Both the position numbers and the translations under genes were made by a program. Below, piece after piece: positions 30,609-40,458 of a stretch of DNA of 64,000 bases. Position 1 is the first letter of the stretch, and each line of letters begins with the position of its first letter. The notes beneath the pieces were generated by a model. It was not told where the DNA came from. It did not search any database and worked only from the letters and a program-made list of their open reading frames with translations. Where the stretch lies: the NCBI GenBank assembly GCA_903840265.1, contig CAIMFH010000147.1, positions 124,001 through 188,000 on the forward strand, read 5' to 3'. The DNA comes from an uncultured Schlesneria sp. GTDB taxonomy: Bacteria > Planctomycetota > Planctomycetia > Planctomycetales > Planctomycetaceae.

Positions 30609-32240
30609 TTACTTCAGATCTCGCTGATATTGCAGGAATTCAGCCGAGGTTTCGATGGGAGCACGTGAACCGGGATTCCCGGTCGTTCGCTTTGACGGGC
30701 GATCGGCTGCCATCCGTTGGCTGTTCACAGAATCGGTTGCCTGGAGCAGATCTCCCATGAAACGGTCGCTGGCCTGCTTGACGATGATCACTCGGTCCGG
30801 CTTCCCCGGCACCTTGGATCGCACGATACAAACGACTTCTGCTCCGGCGAATTCTTCAGGAACCTGATTCGATGTACCGCCGCTGGCGCCGGCGCGATCG
30901 AGATTGTTCAGTTGCTCAGCGAGCATTCGGCCGATCGCGTCGTCGTCCGTCGATTCGAAGGCGGACTCGGGAATCATTGTTTCGGGAGTGGCTCGCTTCA
31001 ACTCGTCCAAGGTCGCGATCGGAGCATTGGCTGGCTGCGGGCGTGAGCGAGGCAAAAGATGCGGAAAGCCGGCTTTCTCCACCAGTTGCAGGATTGGTTG
31101 CAAGCCGGTGTACAGTCCGCGGGGCTGTTCTGGATCTGCCGCGATACAAACACCAACCAGCTCATCGTCGCGGAACAGTCCGCCACCAGATCGCCCTTTG
31201 ATGGGTCGAATGGTGCATTCCAAGTTTTCGGGACCGCGGTATTTGTTGATCCTAGTCAAGTCGACGTTCTCGCGAGAAGGATTGTCCCCGCTGCTGCAGC
31301 CAATGCTGAACAAGGGTTCGCCCACAGCCAAGGCTCCAGCCGAAATCCCGAGTGGCATGCTGGACAGGCGTCGTGAATAGTTGATGCTCACCAGGCTCAC
31401 GTCGGCATCCATATCGGTCAGCAGCACGCGACCAGCGACCGTTTCCGGCTTGGCCGATTTTGGATTCGTGTAGAGATCGATTTCGATCACAGCACTGCTG
31501 GACAGCTTACGGAAGATGTGGCCGCACGACAGAATGATCGCCTGTCCGGGTTGGCTTTCGATAATCGTTCCGGAACCGTAGTTAATTGCCGAACCATCCT
31601 TCACGCGAATTCGTACGCTTGATCGTAGGGCATCTTGTTCTGGTGGTTGACCGCGGAAGACCGCGTCACCGATTTCTGGTTGCGCTTTGGCGTTGTTCCC
31701 AAGATCGAATCCAGAAAATGGAGACTGGCGTGACTCTTTTGTGATCGGCGTCAACGGAACGGCAGGCCCCAGGCCACCCGGTTTGGAATTATTACGTTGA
31801 GGTGGCGTTGGATCGGCGACCTGAAGATCTTTCGGCAGTCGACTGATCATCTTCCGCAATTGTTGTTCGGTGGTGATTCCACTGACGCGATCCAGTTCCT
31901 TGCCATTCGCGACCAGCACGAAACAGGGAATCGATGAGACGCCATATTTGCTCGCCAGCGCGGGCTCACGATCGACGTCGACCTTGCGAACGGGCAGGTG
32001 CTGACGCTCCAGCTTCGAGACAATAGAACTCATCTGCTGACAGGGGCCACACCAGGTCGCGGTGAAGTCCAGCAGGATATTATCGGGATCGGCGGCGCTC
32101 GCACGACCGCAACTGAAAGCCAGTGCGAAGGCAAACAGCAGTTTCCAAGAAGCTGAAGTAGAGTAATGAGATCGGGGGACAACGGCGAGATTGGCGGAGC
32201 TAACCACCAGCGACTGCGAGCGCAAAACTGTCCGCTGCAT
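30609..32240 (-). CDS. Secreted thioredoxin-trypsin fusion protein
   Basis: LLDFTATWCGPCQQMSSIV, SSIPCFVLVANG (thioredoxin); ILSCGHIF, DADVSLVSI, GRSGGGLFRDDELVGV (trypsin-like triad). Confidence 0.85.
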   Translation of the reverse strand: MQRTVLRSQSLVVSSANLAVVPRSHYSTSASWKLLFAFALAFSCGRASAADPDNILLDFTATWCGPCQQMSSIVSKLERQHLPVRKVDVDREPALASKYGVSSIPCFVLVANGKELDRVSGITTEQQLRKMISRLPKDLQVADPTPPQRNNSKPGGLGPAVPLTPITKESRQSPFSGFDLGNNAKAQPEIGDAVFRGQPPEQDALRSSVRIRVKDGSAINYGSGTIIESQPGQAIILSCGHIFRKLSSSAVIEIDLYTNPKSAKPETVAGRVLLTDMDADVSLVSINYSRRLSSMPLGISAGALAVGEPLFSIGCSSGDNPSRENVDLTRINKYRGPENLECTIRPIKGRSGGGLFRDDELVGVCIAADPEQPRGLYTGLQPILQLVEKAGFPHLLPRSRPQPANAPIATLDELKRATPETMIPESAFESTDDDAIGRMLAEQLNNLDRAGASGGTSNQVPEEFAGAEVVCIVRSKVPGKPDRVIIVKQASDRFMGDLLQATDSVNSQRMAADRPSKRTTGNPGSRAPIETSAEFLQYQRDLK

Positions 32241-32742
32241 AAATTCGGCCTCCGTGCCTTTTGTAGTTTTTTCCAAATTCCACCGCAGGGTCGCGGCACA
32301 ATTTACAATGACCTGATCGTTGCCATCCTAGCTTCAATCGAGTCACTGGATGCGGTCTGAAACGCTTGTTTTCGGGCGTTTCTCGCTGATTAGTCGACGA
32401 TGGCAAGGGACCAGAATCCAGCGGTCACTTGCCTGTCCCCCCCGTCGACAGACAGCTCATCCACATCGTCAGAAACATTACGCACGTGGCATGCCACTGT
32501 ACATCAAAAACAACCTCTGGACACGATGTCTCGCTGCTGCTACTTTCCGCCGCGTCGGATGGTTTCTCCCGAAACTTTAGCTATTTACAAGAGTCGGCGA
32601 CATTTTCAGCGATGGACCTATCGGTGATTGACCGGGGCACGTCCTGCGGATGCTTCGTCTCGCTGATAGCAGGATCGTTTTTGGCACGATGCCAACAAGC
32701 AAACCCTTCGATCATGGTTTGTGTTTCGTTCGCCACCCAAGG

Positions 32743-33885
32743 ATGGAGTTTGTCGTGCGAACCCTGAAATTGTTCGTGACCGTTTTATTCGCTGTCCTAT
32801 CCCTGTCGGCGGCCTCGCAATCTCATGCCATCGAGAACGTGCGCGGCAAGCCGTATCACCTGACACAGAAGCATGGGCCATGGATGATCATGGTGACCAG
32901 CTTTCGAAATGTGCGTGATGAAGACCTGCGGAAGGATGGCTTGACTGCCGAACAAGCGGCAGCCGAGTTGGTCTTTGAACTTCGCGAAAAGGGAATTCCA
33001 GCCTACTCGTTCTCGCAAGATGCCGTGAAAGGCCAGATTGATACTCACGACCGCCTGGGTCGCGATGATCGCCGAATCTATGCCGCGCAGCGCGACATGA
33101 TTTGCGTGCTGGCGGGCAACTACGAAGCGATCGACGACAGCGTTGGCCAGAAGACACTCCTCTTCGTAAAGAAGTTCCATCCCAAGTTCTTGAAAGACAC
33201 CAAGAGCGGTGCCATCGTGCGAGCCGATTCGGCCCAGCGCGGTCCGCTGATGGGTGCGTTCATGACCATCAATCCGCTCGTCGATCCTAAAGATGTCGTT
33301 CAGACCACAGTGGACAAGGAAACGAAATTCCTGAATTCTCATACCAGCTTTCCGCTCATCAAGAACCAGCACAAATATACGGTGCAAGTGGCGACGTTCG
33401 CGGGCAAATCCGCCACTCCACTCGGAAACAGCACCTATCGCGGCCGTGAAGGCTCGTTCGAGTCTAAGATTGCCGGTGAGACTGGATTTAACCTGGCTCG
33501 CGCCGCCGACGACGCCGACCAACTTGCGGTGTACTTGCGAAGCAAGAAGTCACCGGGAGCGAAAACGGCATTAAGTGAAGCCTATGTCTATCACGACAAG
33601 TTCCAATCGATCGTGACGATCGGTGGCTTTGATTCGCCAGATGACCCGCAGATTCGTGTCGTCGGCCAGTACTACAGCCCCAAGTGGGAGCCTGATCTGC
33701 GTGCAGTCAGCCAGGCTCGCCGAGCCACCGGCGCAGAGTTGACCGAAGAAGAAAAGGAACAGTTGCCAAAGGTCAGGACGAATCACACGGAGTATCTGCC
33801 AAGTGCCACTGCAGGCGGAGCACCAATACAGTTTTGGACATTTGATACGGCGCCCAAGGTGATCCCGGTGCCACGCATCAAGTAA
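32743..33885 (+). CDS. Secreted protein of unknown function
   Basis: Signal peptide MEFVVRTLKLFVTVLFAVLSLSAASQSHA; coding composition; followed by strong terminator. Confidence 0.75.
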   Translation: MEFVVRTLKLFVTVLFAVLSLSAASQSHAIENVRGKPYHLTQKHGPWMIMVTSFRNVRDEDLRKDGLTAEQAAAELVFELREKGIPAYSFSQDAVKGQIDTHDRLGRDDRRIYAAQRDMICVLAGNYEAIDDSVGQKTLLFVKKFHPKFLKDTKSGAIVRADSAQRGPLMGAFMTINPLVDPKDVVQTTVDKETKFLNSHTSFPLIKNQHKYTVQVATFAGKSATPLGNSTYRGREGSFESKIAGETGFNLARAADDADQLAVYLRSKKSPGAKTALSEAYVYHDKFQSIVTIGGFDSPDDPQIRVVGQYYSPKWEPDLRAVSQARRATGAELTEEEKEQLPKVRTNHTEYLPSATAGGAPIQFWTFDTAPKVIPVPRIK

Positions 33886-33916
33886 GTCGATCGAATCTGC
33901 TGACCTCATTCCTCGA

Positions 33917-33950
33917 ACTCCACGGTGGCTCACTCCACCGTGGAGTTTTT
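33917..33950 (+). terminator. Rho-independent terminator
   Basis: actccacggtgg/ccaccgtggagt 12-bp stem, loop ctcact, followed by tttt. Confidence 0.85.
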
Positions 33951-34083
33951 GCATTCCAGGCCGATCATTCGCCTGCGAACGCCAGTAATTTGCATTCAGC
34001 AACTCACAGCAGAGAATTCATTTCGCTCGTGCTATTCTGTGTCGACTGTCACCAAACGTTTCGACACCAAGGAATCACGACTC

Positions 34084-35190
34084 ATGAGCGACCGCGTTTG
34101 CCGCTGGGGAATTCTTTCGACCGCCAACATCGCCCGTAAGAACTGGCTCGCCATCCGAAATACCGGGAACGCCGTCGTCACCGTGGTCGGTAGCCGCAAG
34201 ATCGAGAAAAGCCAGCAGTTCATCAATGAATGTCAGGCATCGGCTCCATTCGCAAAGGTGCCGGAAGCATGCGGCAGTTACGACGAACTGCTGAAGCGCG
34301 ATGACGTGGATGCGGTCTATATTCCGCTGCCGACAGGCGTCCGCAAGGAATGGGTGATCAAGGCCGCCAACGCCGGTAAGCACGTCCTGTGCGAAAAGCC
34401 GGTCGGAGTTTCCGCCGCGGATGTTGTCGAGATGCTCGCGGCCTGCAAGAAGAACAACGTGCAGTTCATGGACGGTGTGATGTTCATGCATAGCCAGCGA
34501 CTAACCAAGTTACGCGAAGTTCTGGATGACGGCGAGAGTGTCGGTAAGCTGCGACGGATCTGTTCGCAGTTCAGCTTCTGTGCCACGGATGAATTCGTGT
34601 CGAGTAACATTCGTGGCAGCGGCGGCCTCGAGCCACTTGGCTGCCTCGGCGACCTGGGCTGGTATAACATCCGGTTCACGCTGTGGGCGATGAAGTACCA
34701 GACCCCTCAGAAGGTCAGTGGTCGTTTACTGACGCAGGCTGGACGAACCGGCGACGGGGACGTTCCGATGGAGTTTTCGGGCGAGCTGTTCTTCGCAGAC
34801 GGCGTCTCGGCCAGCTTCTACTGTTCGTTCCTCAACGAAAATCAGCAGTGGGTGAACCTCAGCGGTTCGAAGGGGTACATTCATGTCCCCAGCTTCGTTT
34901 GCCCTTACTACGGCAGCGAAGTTTCGTTCGATGTGAACAACACAAAGTTCGTCACGCAAGGTTGCGACTTCAACATGGAAGAGCATACGCGACGAGTGGC
35001 GATTGCAGAGTACGGCAACAGCTCGCCGAATGCTCAGGAAACGAATCTGTTCCGCAACTTCTCCAAGCTGGCCCTGTCTGGTAAGCCCGACGAATCGTGG
35101 GGCCAGATCGCCCTGCAAACTCAACGCGTCATCGAAGCGACTGTGGCTTCTGCACGGCAGGACGGAAAATTAGTCGCCGTCGAAGCGTGA
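34084..35190 (+). CDS. Gfo/Idh/MocA family oxidoreductase
   Basis: CRWGILSTANIARKNWLAIRNTGNAVVTVVGSR; VYIPLPTGVRKEWVIKAANAGKHVLCEKPVG. Confidence 0.93.
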   Translation: MSDRVCRWGILSTANIARKNWLAIRNTGNAVVTVVGSRKIEKSQQFINECQASAPFAKVPEACGSYDELLKRDDVDAVYIPLPTGVRKEWVIKAANAGKHVLCEKPVGVSAADVVEMLAACKKNNVQFMDGVMFMHSQRLTKLREVLDDGESVGKLRRICSQFSFCATDEFVSSNIRGSGGLEPLGCLGDLGWYNIRFTLWAMKYQTPQKVSGRLLTQAGRTGDGDVPMEFSGELFFADGVSASFYCSFLNENQQWVNLSGSKGYIHVPSFVCPYYGSEVSFDVNNTKFVTQGCDFNMEEHTRRVAIAEYGNSSPNAQETNLFRNFSKLALSGKPDESWGQIALQTQRVIEATVASARQDGKLVAVEA

Positions 35191-35212
35191 ATCCTGAGAT
35201 CCAAGCAGTTTC

Positions 35213-35257
35213 AAAAAGATCCAGCTAAGGCGCGAGGCTTAGCTGGATCTTTTTTTG
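35213..35257. terminator. Bidirectional Rho-independent terminator
   Basis: aaaaagatccagctaag / cttagctggatctttttttt, 17-bp stem with T-tract. Confidence 0.88.
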
Positions 35258-35472
35258 AATCACGAACGGACACCTGCAATGGCATCCACATTTGCTGATC
35301 ATCCCAACCTGAACTCCGGCTGAATTTTTTGCAGAGCCAGGCGCGGACCGATACCATTTCTCGTTCTAGGAGTTAGATCCGCACACCTACTCAGGTCCGA
35401 CGCGGATTGGCTTCGTTCATTTCGACCGCGTGAACTGGATACGTTTTCATTCCATCAATTGAAAGAAGCCTG

Positions 35473-36159
35473 ATGAGTCATTTGATCCACACACCCAACC
35501 GCCGTCTCTTTCTAGGAACTCTCGGCGCTGCGTTCTTCACGACGCGAGGATTGTTTGCCGAACAACTGCTGCTGCCATCGCCATCACTGACCGAAGGCCC
35601 CTTCTATCCGGACAAGCTGCCGCTTGATCAGGACAACGATCTGATCATCATCAAGGACAGCACCACTCCGGCAGTGGGAACAATCACACACCTGACAGGT
35701 AGAGTGCTGACCGCGTCAGGCGAACCGGTCAACAACGCCACGGTCGAGATCTGGCAGTGCGATGCGAACGCTGTGTATTTGCATTCGCGCGACAGCACTC
35801 CGAAGGCCGCTCAACAAGATCGTCACTTCCAGGGGTTTGGCCGCTTCACAACGGCAACTGCCGGTGAGTATCGCTTCCGGACAATCAAGCCCGTTCCGTA
35901 TCCAGGTCGTCCGTCTCCACACATCCACGTGAAGGTCAAGAAGGGAGATCGCGAGCTGCTGGTCACTCAGATCTTCATTCGTGATCATGAAGGAAACGGA
36001 CGCGATGGCGTCTTCAGTGGACTGAACGATGTCGTTGACAAGGAACTCGTCATGGCCGATTTCAATCCGGTGAAAGACTCCAAGATCGGCGAAGTTCAAG
36101 CTCAGTTCGATATCATCCTGGGACGGACTCCAGACGAACGCTCGATCCGCTCTCAGTAG
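35473..36159 (+). CDS. Intradiol ring-cleavage dioxygenase-like protein (Tat-type signal)
   Basis: NRRLFLGTLGAAFF; SLTEGPFYPDKLPLDQDNDLI; VEIWQCDANAVYLH; GEYRFRTIKPVPYPGRPSPHIHVKV (Tyr/His iron ligands present). Confidence 0.88.
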   Translation: MSHLIHTPNRRLFLGTLGAAFFTTRGLFAEQLLLPSPSLTEGPFYPDKLPLDQDNDLIIIKDSTTPAVGTITHLTGRVLTASGEPVNNATVEIWQCDANAVYLHSRDSTPKAAQQDRHFQGFGRFTTATAGEYRFRTIKPVPYPGRPSPHIHVKVKKGDRELLVTQIFIRDHEGNGRDGVFSGLNDVVDKELVMADFNPVKDSKIGEVQAQFDIILGRTPDERSIRSQ

Positions 36160-36228
36160 TTGCTCACCCTTTCACATCAACTTCGCTCCGCATCATCACG
36201 TCGCCTCCGCATCTGTTAAGGTCATCTC

Positions 36229-36870
36229 ATGAGATTCACTCGCTTGGCAAGTTGGACTGCTGGATTGGTCGTTGCAATCGGTGTTACGGGATCTGTGGAT
36301 GCCCAACCGCCAGGGCGACCCGGTCGGGGACAAGGGCCAGACGCGAACAGCGTCGATGCCGCTGTCAAAAAACTGATGTCACTCGATACCGACGGTGATG
36401 GCAAACTGACACTCACTGAAGTGACAGATCAGCGACTTCAGCCATTGCTGAAGCGGGCCGATGCGAACAACGATGGAATAATCACCAAGGAAGAACTGAC
36501 GGCCCAGATCACGAAAGAAAGCGCGAACAGCCAACGCGGCGGGGCGGCAGGAGGCCCTGGCGGATTTGGTGGTGGGCCTGGTGGTGGCGGTGGACCGGGA
36601 GGCCCAGGTGGTCGTGGACCTGGTGGACCACCACAACCCGGTCAAGTGCTGCCGCCGTTCCTGCAGGACGAACTGCAATTGACCGAGACTCAGCGTCGCG
36701 ACCTTCAAGATCTTCAGAAGGACGTTGATGCTCGGCTCGGCAAGATCCTGACATCAGACCAGCAACAGCAACTGCGTCAAATGCAAAATCGCGGCCCCGG
36801 TGGACCGGGCGGGCCAGGTGGGCCTGGAGGCCCCGGAGCAGGTGGTCGGGCACGTCCCCAACAACGCTAA
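36229..36870 (+). CDS. Secreted EF-hand protein with Gly/Pro-rich linkers
   Basis: Signal peptide; two EF loops DTDGDGKLTLTE and DANNDGIITKEE; GGPGG repeats. Confidence 0.85.
   Translation: MRFTRLASWTAGLVVAIGVTGSVDAQPPGRPGRGQGPDANSVDAAVKKLMSLDTDGDGKLTLTEVTDQRLQPLLKRADANNDGIITKEELTAQITKESANSQRGGAAGGPGGFGGGPGGGGGPGGPGGRGPGGPPQPGQVLPPFLQDELQLTETQRRDLQDLQKDVDARLGKILTSDQQQQLRQMQNRGPGGPGGPGGPGGPGAGGRARPQQR
36538..36640 (+). repeat. Low-complexity GGPGG-coding repeat
   Basis: ggtggaccgggaggcccaggtggt-type degenerate triplet repeats encoding GGPGGFGGGPGGGGGPGGPGG. Confidence 0.7.
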
Positions 36871-36917
36871 ATGACGTTGCGCAATTCTGCTCGCGGGTTC
36901 GCATCAAGCTGGGTGCC

Positions 36918-36953
36918 ATGGTTTTGGAGTCCGCGATATGACTCCAAAACCAT
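36918..36953 (+). terminator. Terminator-like hairpin after EF-hand gene
   Basis: atggttttggagt/actccaaaaccat 13-bp stem. Confidence 0.6.
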
Positions 36954-37000
36954 CCACACGGCGATACATCATACCGGTTCCCCGGCCGCGACAACGCAGA

Positions 37001-38773
37001 CTAAGGCGTTGGTGCTAGTTTGACGGGAGCCGTGGGTGGAGCATCGGTCGTTGGTGAAGCGGCGGTCTTGGTTGGAGTGTTTCCCGCGGGTGGTTTGGGA
37101 TTGAAGTGACCATGCGCGGTATTCAACGTCCCGATGATCTCAGCGACACGATCCTGAACTTGTACTGGCTGCTTGATCGCCAGGCAGTGGCCGAGTTGCA
37201 GTACCGATCCACGTTGGCTGTCCCAACCTGCGACCATCTCTGGCAGACTGTGCATCAGATCTTGTTTGGCGGTCTGATCTTGCACCACATAGATCCGCTG
37301 CACAAGAAGGGGTGGCTCCGATGCTCTTGGAGGATCAGCCTTCTCACGCAGATCATTCAAGAGGTTGGTAATCTCGACGTGGCTGCGCTGTGTTTGTCGG
37401 ATGACTAGCAAACCACTGCCCAGCGGCTCCACTGTTCCGCCGTCTCCGTCGATCGACATCCATGTTCCGGCAGTGCTTTTCTCGATGATCGGTACCAGTT
37501 CCTTCGCATTTCCGCTGATGTCGGCGCTATTGTAAATCAGCACTTCCAATTCTTCGTTCGCCCTGGCTTGAGTCGTCACGATCAGAGTTCCCTCGTGAAC
37601 CAGATACGTCAGTCCCAATGGTGAGAGCAAATGCTTCAACACGACATTCAGAGCGATCGGTTTGTCGGGAGTCGTGACCTGCTGGTCGATGGCGACCCCT
37701 TCGTCGGCGAAGGCTTGCTGGTCGAGCCAGAAGCGGACGCCGAGCGACTTGGCGATTCCCTGCAAGACGCCGTCCAAGGGATGGTCTTCAATAGCTAATG
37801 TGTTTGGCTCGGCCAGAGCCCTGACAATCGCGGTATCCTCTTCGGCGGGGTAACCGGCCCGTCGAACGCTGATTGATTTCGACTTCACGCCGTGGACCAG
37901 CATTCCTTCCAACGCCTGAAGTAGCGAATGGACTTGAGACTGGCCGCGGTAGTTCTGGCGAACGATCAAGCGACCGGGCAGGGCGGTCAGATCTCCACCT
38001 TCACCTTCAGTCGCTTGCCATGTGACAGCACAAGCCGACTGAATCAATTCCATCAGTGCCGTTTCCGCTCGCAGAATCGGCTGTGCGATCGGCCACCCCT
38101 TGCCAACCGGCGAGACCGGCGGATAGGCACCCATTCCTCCGCCTCCCATGCCGCCACCGTATTGGGCAAGCAGAGATGGCTGTGCGGCATCATCGTCGTT
38201 GGGAACACTGAACATCCCACCACCACCGCCGCCACCCATGCCGCCGCCCATTCCACCACCGAGGACTCCGCCCGGCTCAGCAGGCTGCCAATTCACGGCT
38301 TCGAGTTGCGGTTCGAGCACTTTGCAAAGGGCCGAGACGTCGTAGGTTCGTGTGAAGAGTGTCTCTTTGATTTTCTCGCGCGTCGAAACTTCCAAGACAC
38401 CGGATTGCCCCTGCCAGTCGAGGCCCAACGGGGTTAGCAGGAAATACAGAGCAGTCTCGACAGTCATCTCGCCAAGATTCAAGGTGATCTGGAGATCCGT
38501 CGAAATCCCTTCCTCGGCGAAGGCAACGGTATCGATCCACAAGCCGATCTCTGCTTGAGTTGTCACGCTCGTCAAGACATCGCGCAACGTGGCGTCGGTC
38601 CATTGAACCTTGATCTTCTTCTGCATTGATTGCAGTAACTTCTGCTCGGCCTTTCGCGCAACAAGAGTGGAAGCCGTTAAATCGGGCCCGGCCGTCGGGG
38701 GTTCGTCAGCAATGGCCATCGATGCGGCCATCGACCAGACGTAACAAGTCATCACAGCCCAACGGTACAACAT
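37001..38773 (-). CDS. Secreted protein with duplicated STN-like modules and Gly/Met-rich linker
   Basis: Two similar blocks TLRDVLTSVTTQAEIGLWIDTVAFAEEG...LLTPLGLDW and PLDGVLQGIAKSLGVRFWLDQQAFADEG...LLSPLGLTY; GGGMGGGMGGGG linker. Confidence 0.78.
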   Translation of the reverse strand: MLYRWAVMTCYVWSMAASMAIADEPPTAGPDLTASTLVARKAEQKLLQSMQKKIKVQWTDATLRDVLTSVTTQAEIGLWIDTVAFAEEGISTDLQITLNLGEMTVETALYFLLTPLGLDWQGQSGVLEVSTREKIKETLFTRTYDVSALCKVLEPQLEAVNWQPAEPGGVLGGGMGGGMGGGGGGGMFSVPNDDDAAQPSLLAQYGGGMGGGGMGAYPPVSPVGKGWPIAQPILRAETALMELIQSACAVTWQATEGEGGDLTALPGRLIVRQNYRGQSQVHSLLQALEGMLVHGVKSKSISVRRAGYPAEEDTAIVRALAEPNTLAIEDHPLDGVLQGIAKSLGVRFWLDQQAFADEGVAIDQQVTTPDKPIALNVVLKHLLSPLGLTYLVHEGTLIVTTQARANEELEVLIYNSADISGNAKELVPIIEKSTAGTWMSIDGDGGTVEPLGSGLLVIRQTQRSHVEITNLLNDLREKADPPRASEPPLLVQRIYVVQDQTAKQDLMHSLPEMVAGWDSQRGSVLQLGHCLAIKQPVQVQDRVAEIIGTLNTAHGHFNPKPPAGNTPTKTAASPTTDAPPTAPVKLAPTP

Positions 38774-38914
38774 GATGTTTCCTCAGTGAGCCTGGTAGAG
38801 CGCTCGATGTGTGCAGAGGTGGTGACGTGAACGGTCGCGAACGGCCGTCGCCAGGATTGTACCCGAGCCGCGACGTTTGCAAGAGAAAAACTTGAATCGG
38901 GGTATGAGTGGAGG

Positions 38915-38937
38915 CGGCAAACTCCGTGCGCCGTCTA
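38915..38937. repeat. Palindromic extragenic element copy B (GGCAAACTCCGTGCGCCGTCTAC)
   Basis: 18/23 match to 15561-15583 including identical GCCGTCTAC tail. Confidence 0.45.
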
Positions 38938-39010
38938 CACTGACCGAACCGAGCCGAAGAGCATTATGATAATCTGAAGCATAACCTGGGATCTCGAAGA
39001 CCCGCCTAGC

Positions 39011-40360
39011 CTAGCTGTCGAGGCCCTTCAGGCGGCCGGTGCTGTCGCCGAGTTGGTCGATGCCGGAGTCCATGCGATCGAGCAGCGATAAGAACAGGTT
39101 GTTCAGCGGCGTGTCCTTCGGATACGACAGTTGACGACCGGCGTTGATGGTGCCGCCTCCGCGACCGGCCAACAGGATTGGCAGGTCATGATGATCGTGG
39201 CGGTTGCCGTCGGCGATCGCGCTGCCGTAGACGATCATAGATTGATCGAGCAGCGTTCCGTTGCCTTCGCGGATGCCGTCCAACTTTTCCAGGAACTTGG
39301 CGAAGTGGCCGACCAGGTATTTGTCGATCTTCTTCAGTTGGTCGATCCAGTCCTGCTTATTCTGATGATGCGACAAGTGATGATGCCCATCGTTAATGCC
39401 GATCATCGGATAGCTGCGATTGCTTCCTTCATTGGCCATCATGAAGGTGGCAACGCGAGTCGTGTCCGTCTGGAACGCCAGCGTCATCAGGTCGAACATC
39501 AACGTGATGTGTTCGTCCAATTGCTTGGGGACACCATTCGGCAGCTTCATCTCGGGAATCGTACGCTTCGAATCGTCTTCGCGTGAGCGTTCGATCCGTT
39601 GCTCGATCTCGCGGACGCTGGAGAAGTATTCGTCGATCTTACGTCGATCGGTCTGGCCGAGTTGTTGCTTCAGTCGTGAGGCGTCGTCGCTGACCAGATC
39701 GAGGATGCTTTTGCGGTACTCGTTTCGCTTGGCGAGACCCTTGGCCGCATCTCGATCATCAGCCGACCCGAACAGACGTTCGAAGACGAGCTTCGGATTG
39801 ATCTCTTTGGCCATCGGGGTGGAAGCCGTTTTCCACGAGATGTTGTTGGAGTAGGCGCAGCTATAACCCGAATCGCACTGGCCGGCGTTGCGGCCCCCTT
39901 CGGTCCCGAGTTCGATCGATGGCAGTCGGGTCTGCGTGCCGATTTTTTCGGCGGCGACCTGGTCGACTGACTGACCGACCTTGATGTCGACGCCACCGGT
40001 TTTGACGGGGTGAGCTCCGGTGAGGAATGCGGCGGACGAGCGAGCGTGATCGCCCGGACCGTCACCTTTGGCTCGCGCGTTGTCTTGAGCCAGACCCTTG
40101 AGAACGCAGACTTTCTCTTTCACTTTCCCCAACGATTCGAGCGTTGGTGACAGTTCCCAGTTCCAGCCTTCACCCTTCGGTTCCCAGTCGGGAACGATGA
40201 CGCCGTTGGGAACGAAGACGAAAGCCATTCGTTTCGGCGCGCTGATTGAACCCGCGGCATATCCGGTTCCGGGAATCATTGCTTCCAGAAGCGGCAACCC
40301 CAGGACGGCTCCCAATCCTTTGACAAACGTGCGTCGTTCAAGTTTGGGATGCCTGCTCAT
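39011..40360 (-). CDS. DUF1552 domain protein (Tat-type signal)
   Basis: MSRHPKLERRTFVKGLGAVLGLPLLEAMIPG; KRMAFVFVPNGVIVPDWEPKGEG; GLAQDNARAKGDGPGDHARSSAAFLTG. Confidence 0.95.
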   Translation of the reverse strand: MSRHPKLERRTFVKGLGAVLGLPLLEAMIPGTGYAAGSISAPKRMAFVFVPNGVIVPDWEPKGEGWNWELSPTLESLGKVKEKVCVLKGLAQDNARAKGDGPGDHARSSAAFLTGAHPVKTGGVDIKVGQSVDQVAAEKIGTQTRLPSIELGTEGGRNAGQCDSGYSCAYSNNISWKTASTPMAKEINPKLVFERLFGSADDRDAAKGLAKRNEYRKSILDLVSDDASRLKQQLGQTDRRKIDEYFSSVREIEQRIERSREDDSKRTIPEMKLPNGVPKQLDEHITLMFDLMTLAFQTDTTRVATFMMANEGSNRSYPMIGINDGHHHLSHHQNKQDWIDQLKKIDKYLVGHFAKFLEKLDGIREGNGTLLDQSMIVYGSAIADGNRHDHHDLPILLAGRGGGTINAGRQLSYPKDTPLNNLFLSLLDRMDSGIDQLGDSTGRLKGLDS

Positions 40361-40458
40361 GACGAACCTTTGCAAAGTTGGCCGCAAACACGGGTCGGAA
40401 ATTGCCGTGAGCGAATCAAATGATCCGCTCACGGCTAGCTTCCATTATATCGACATTT

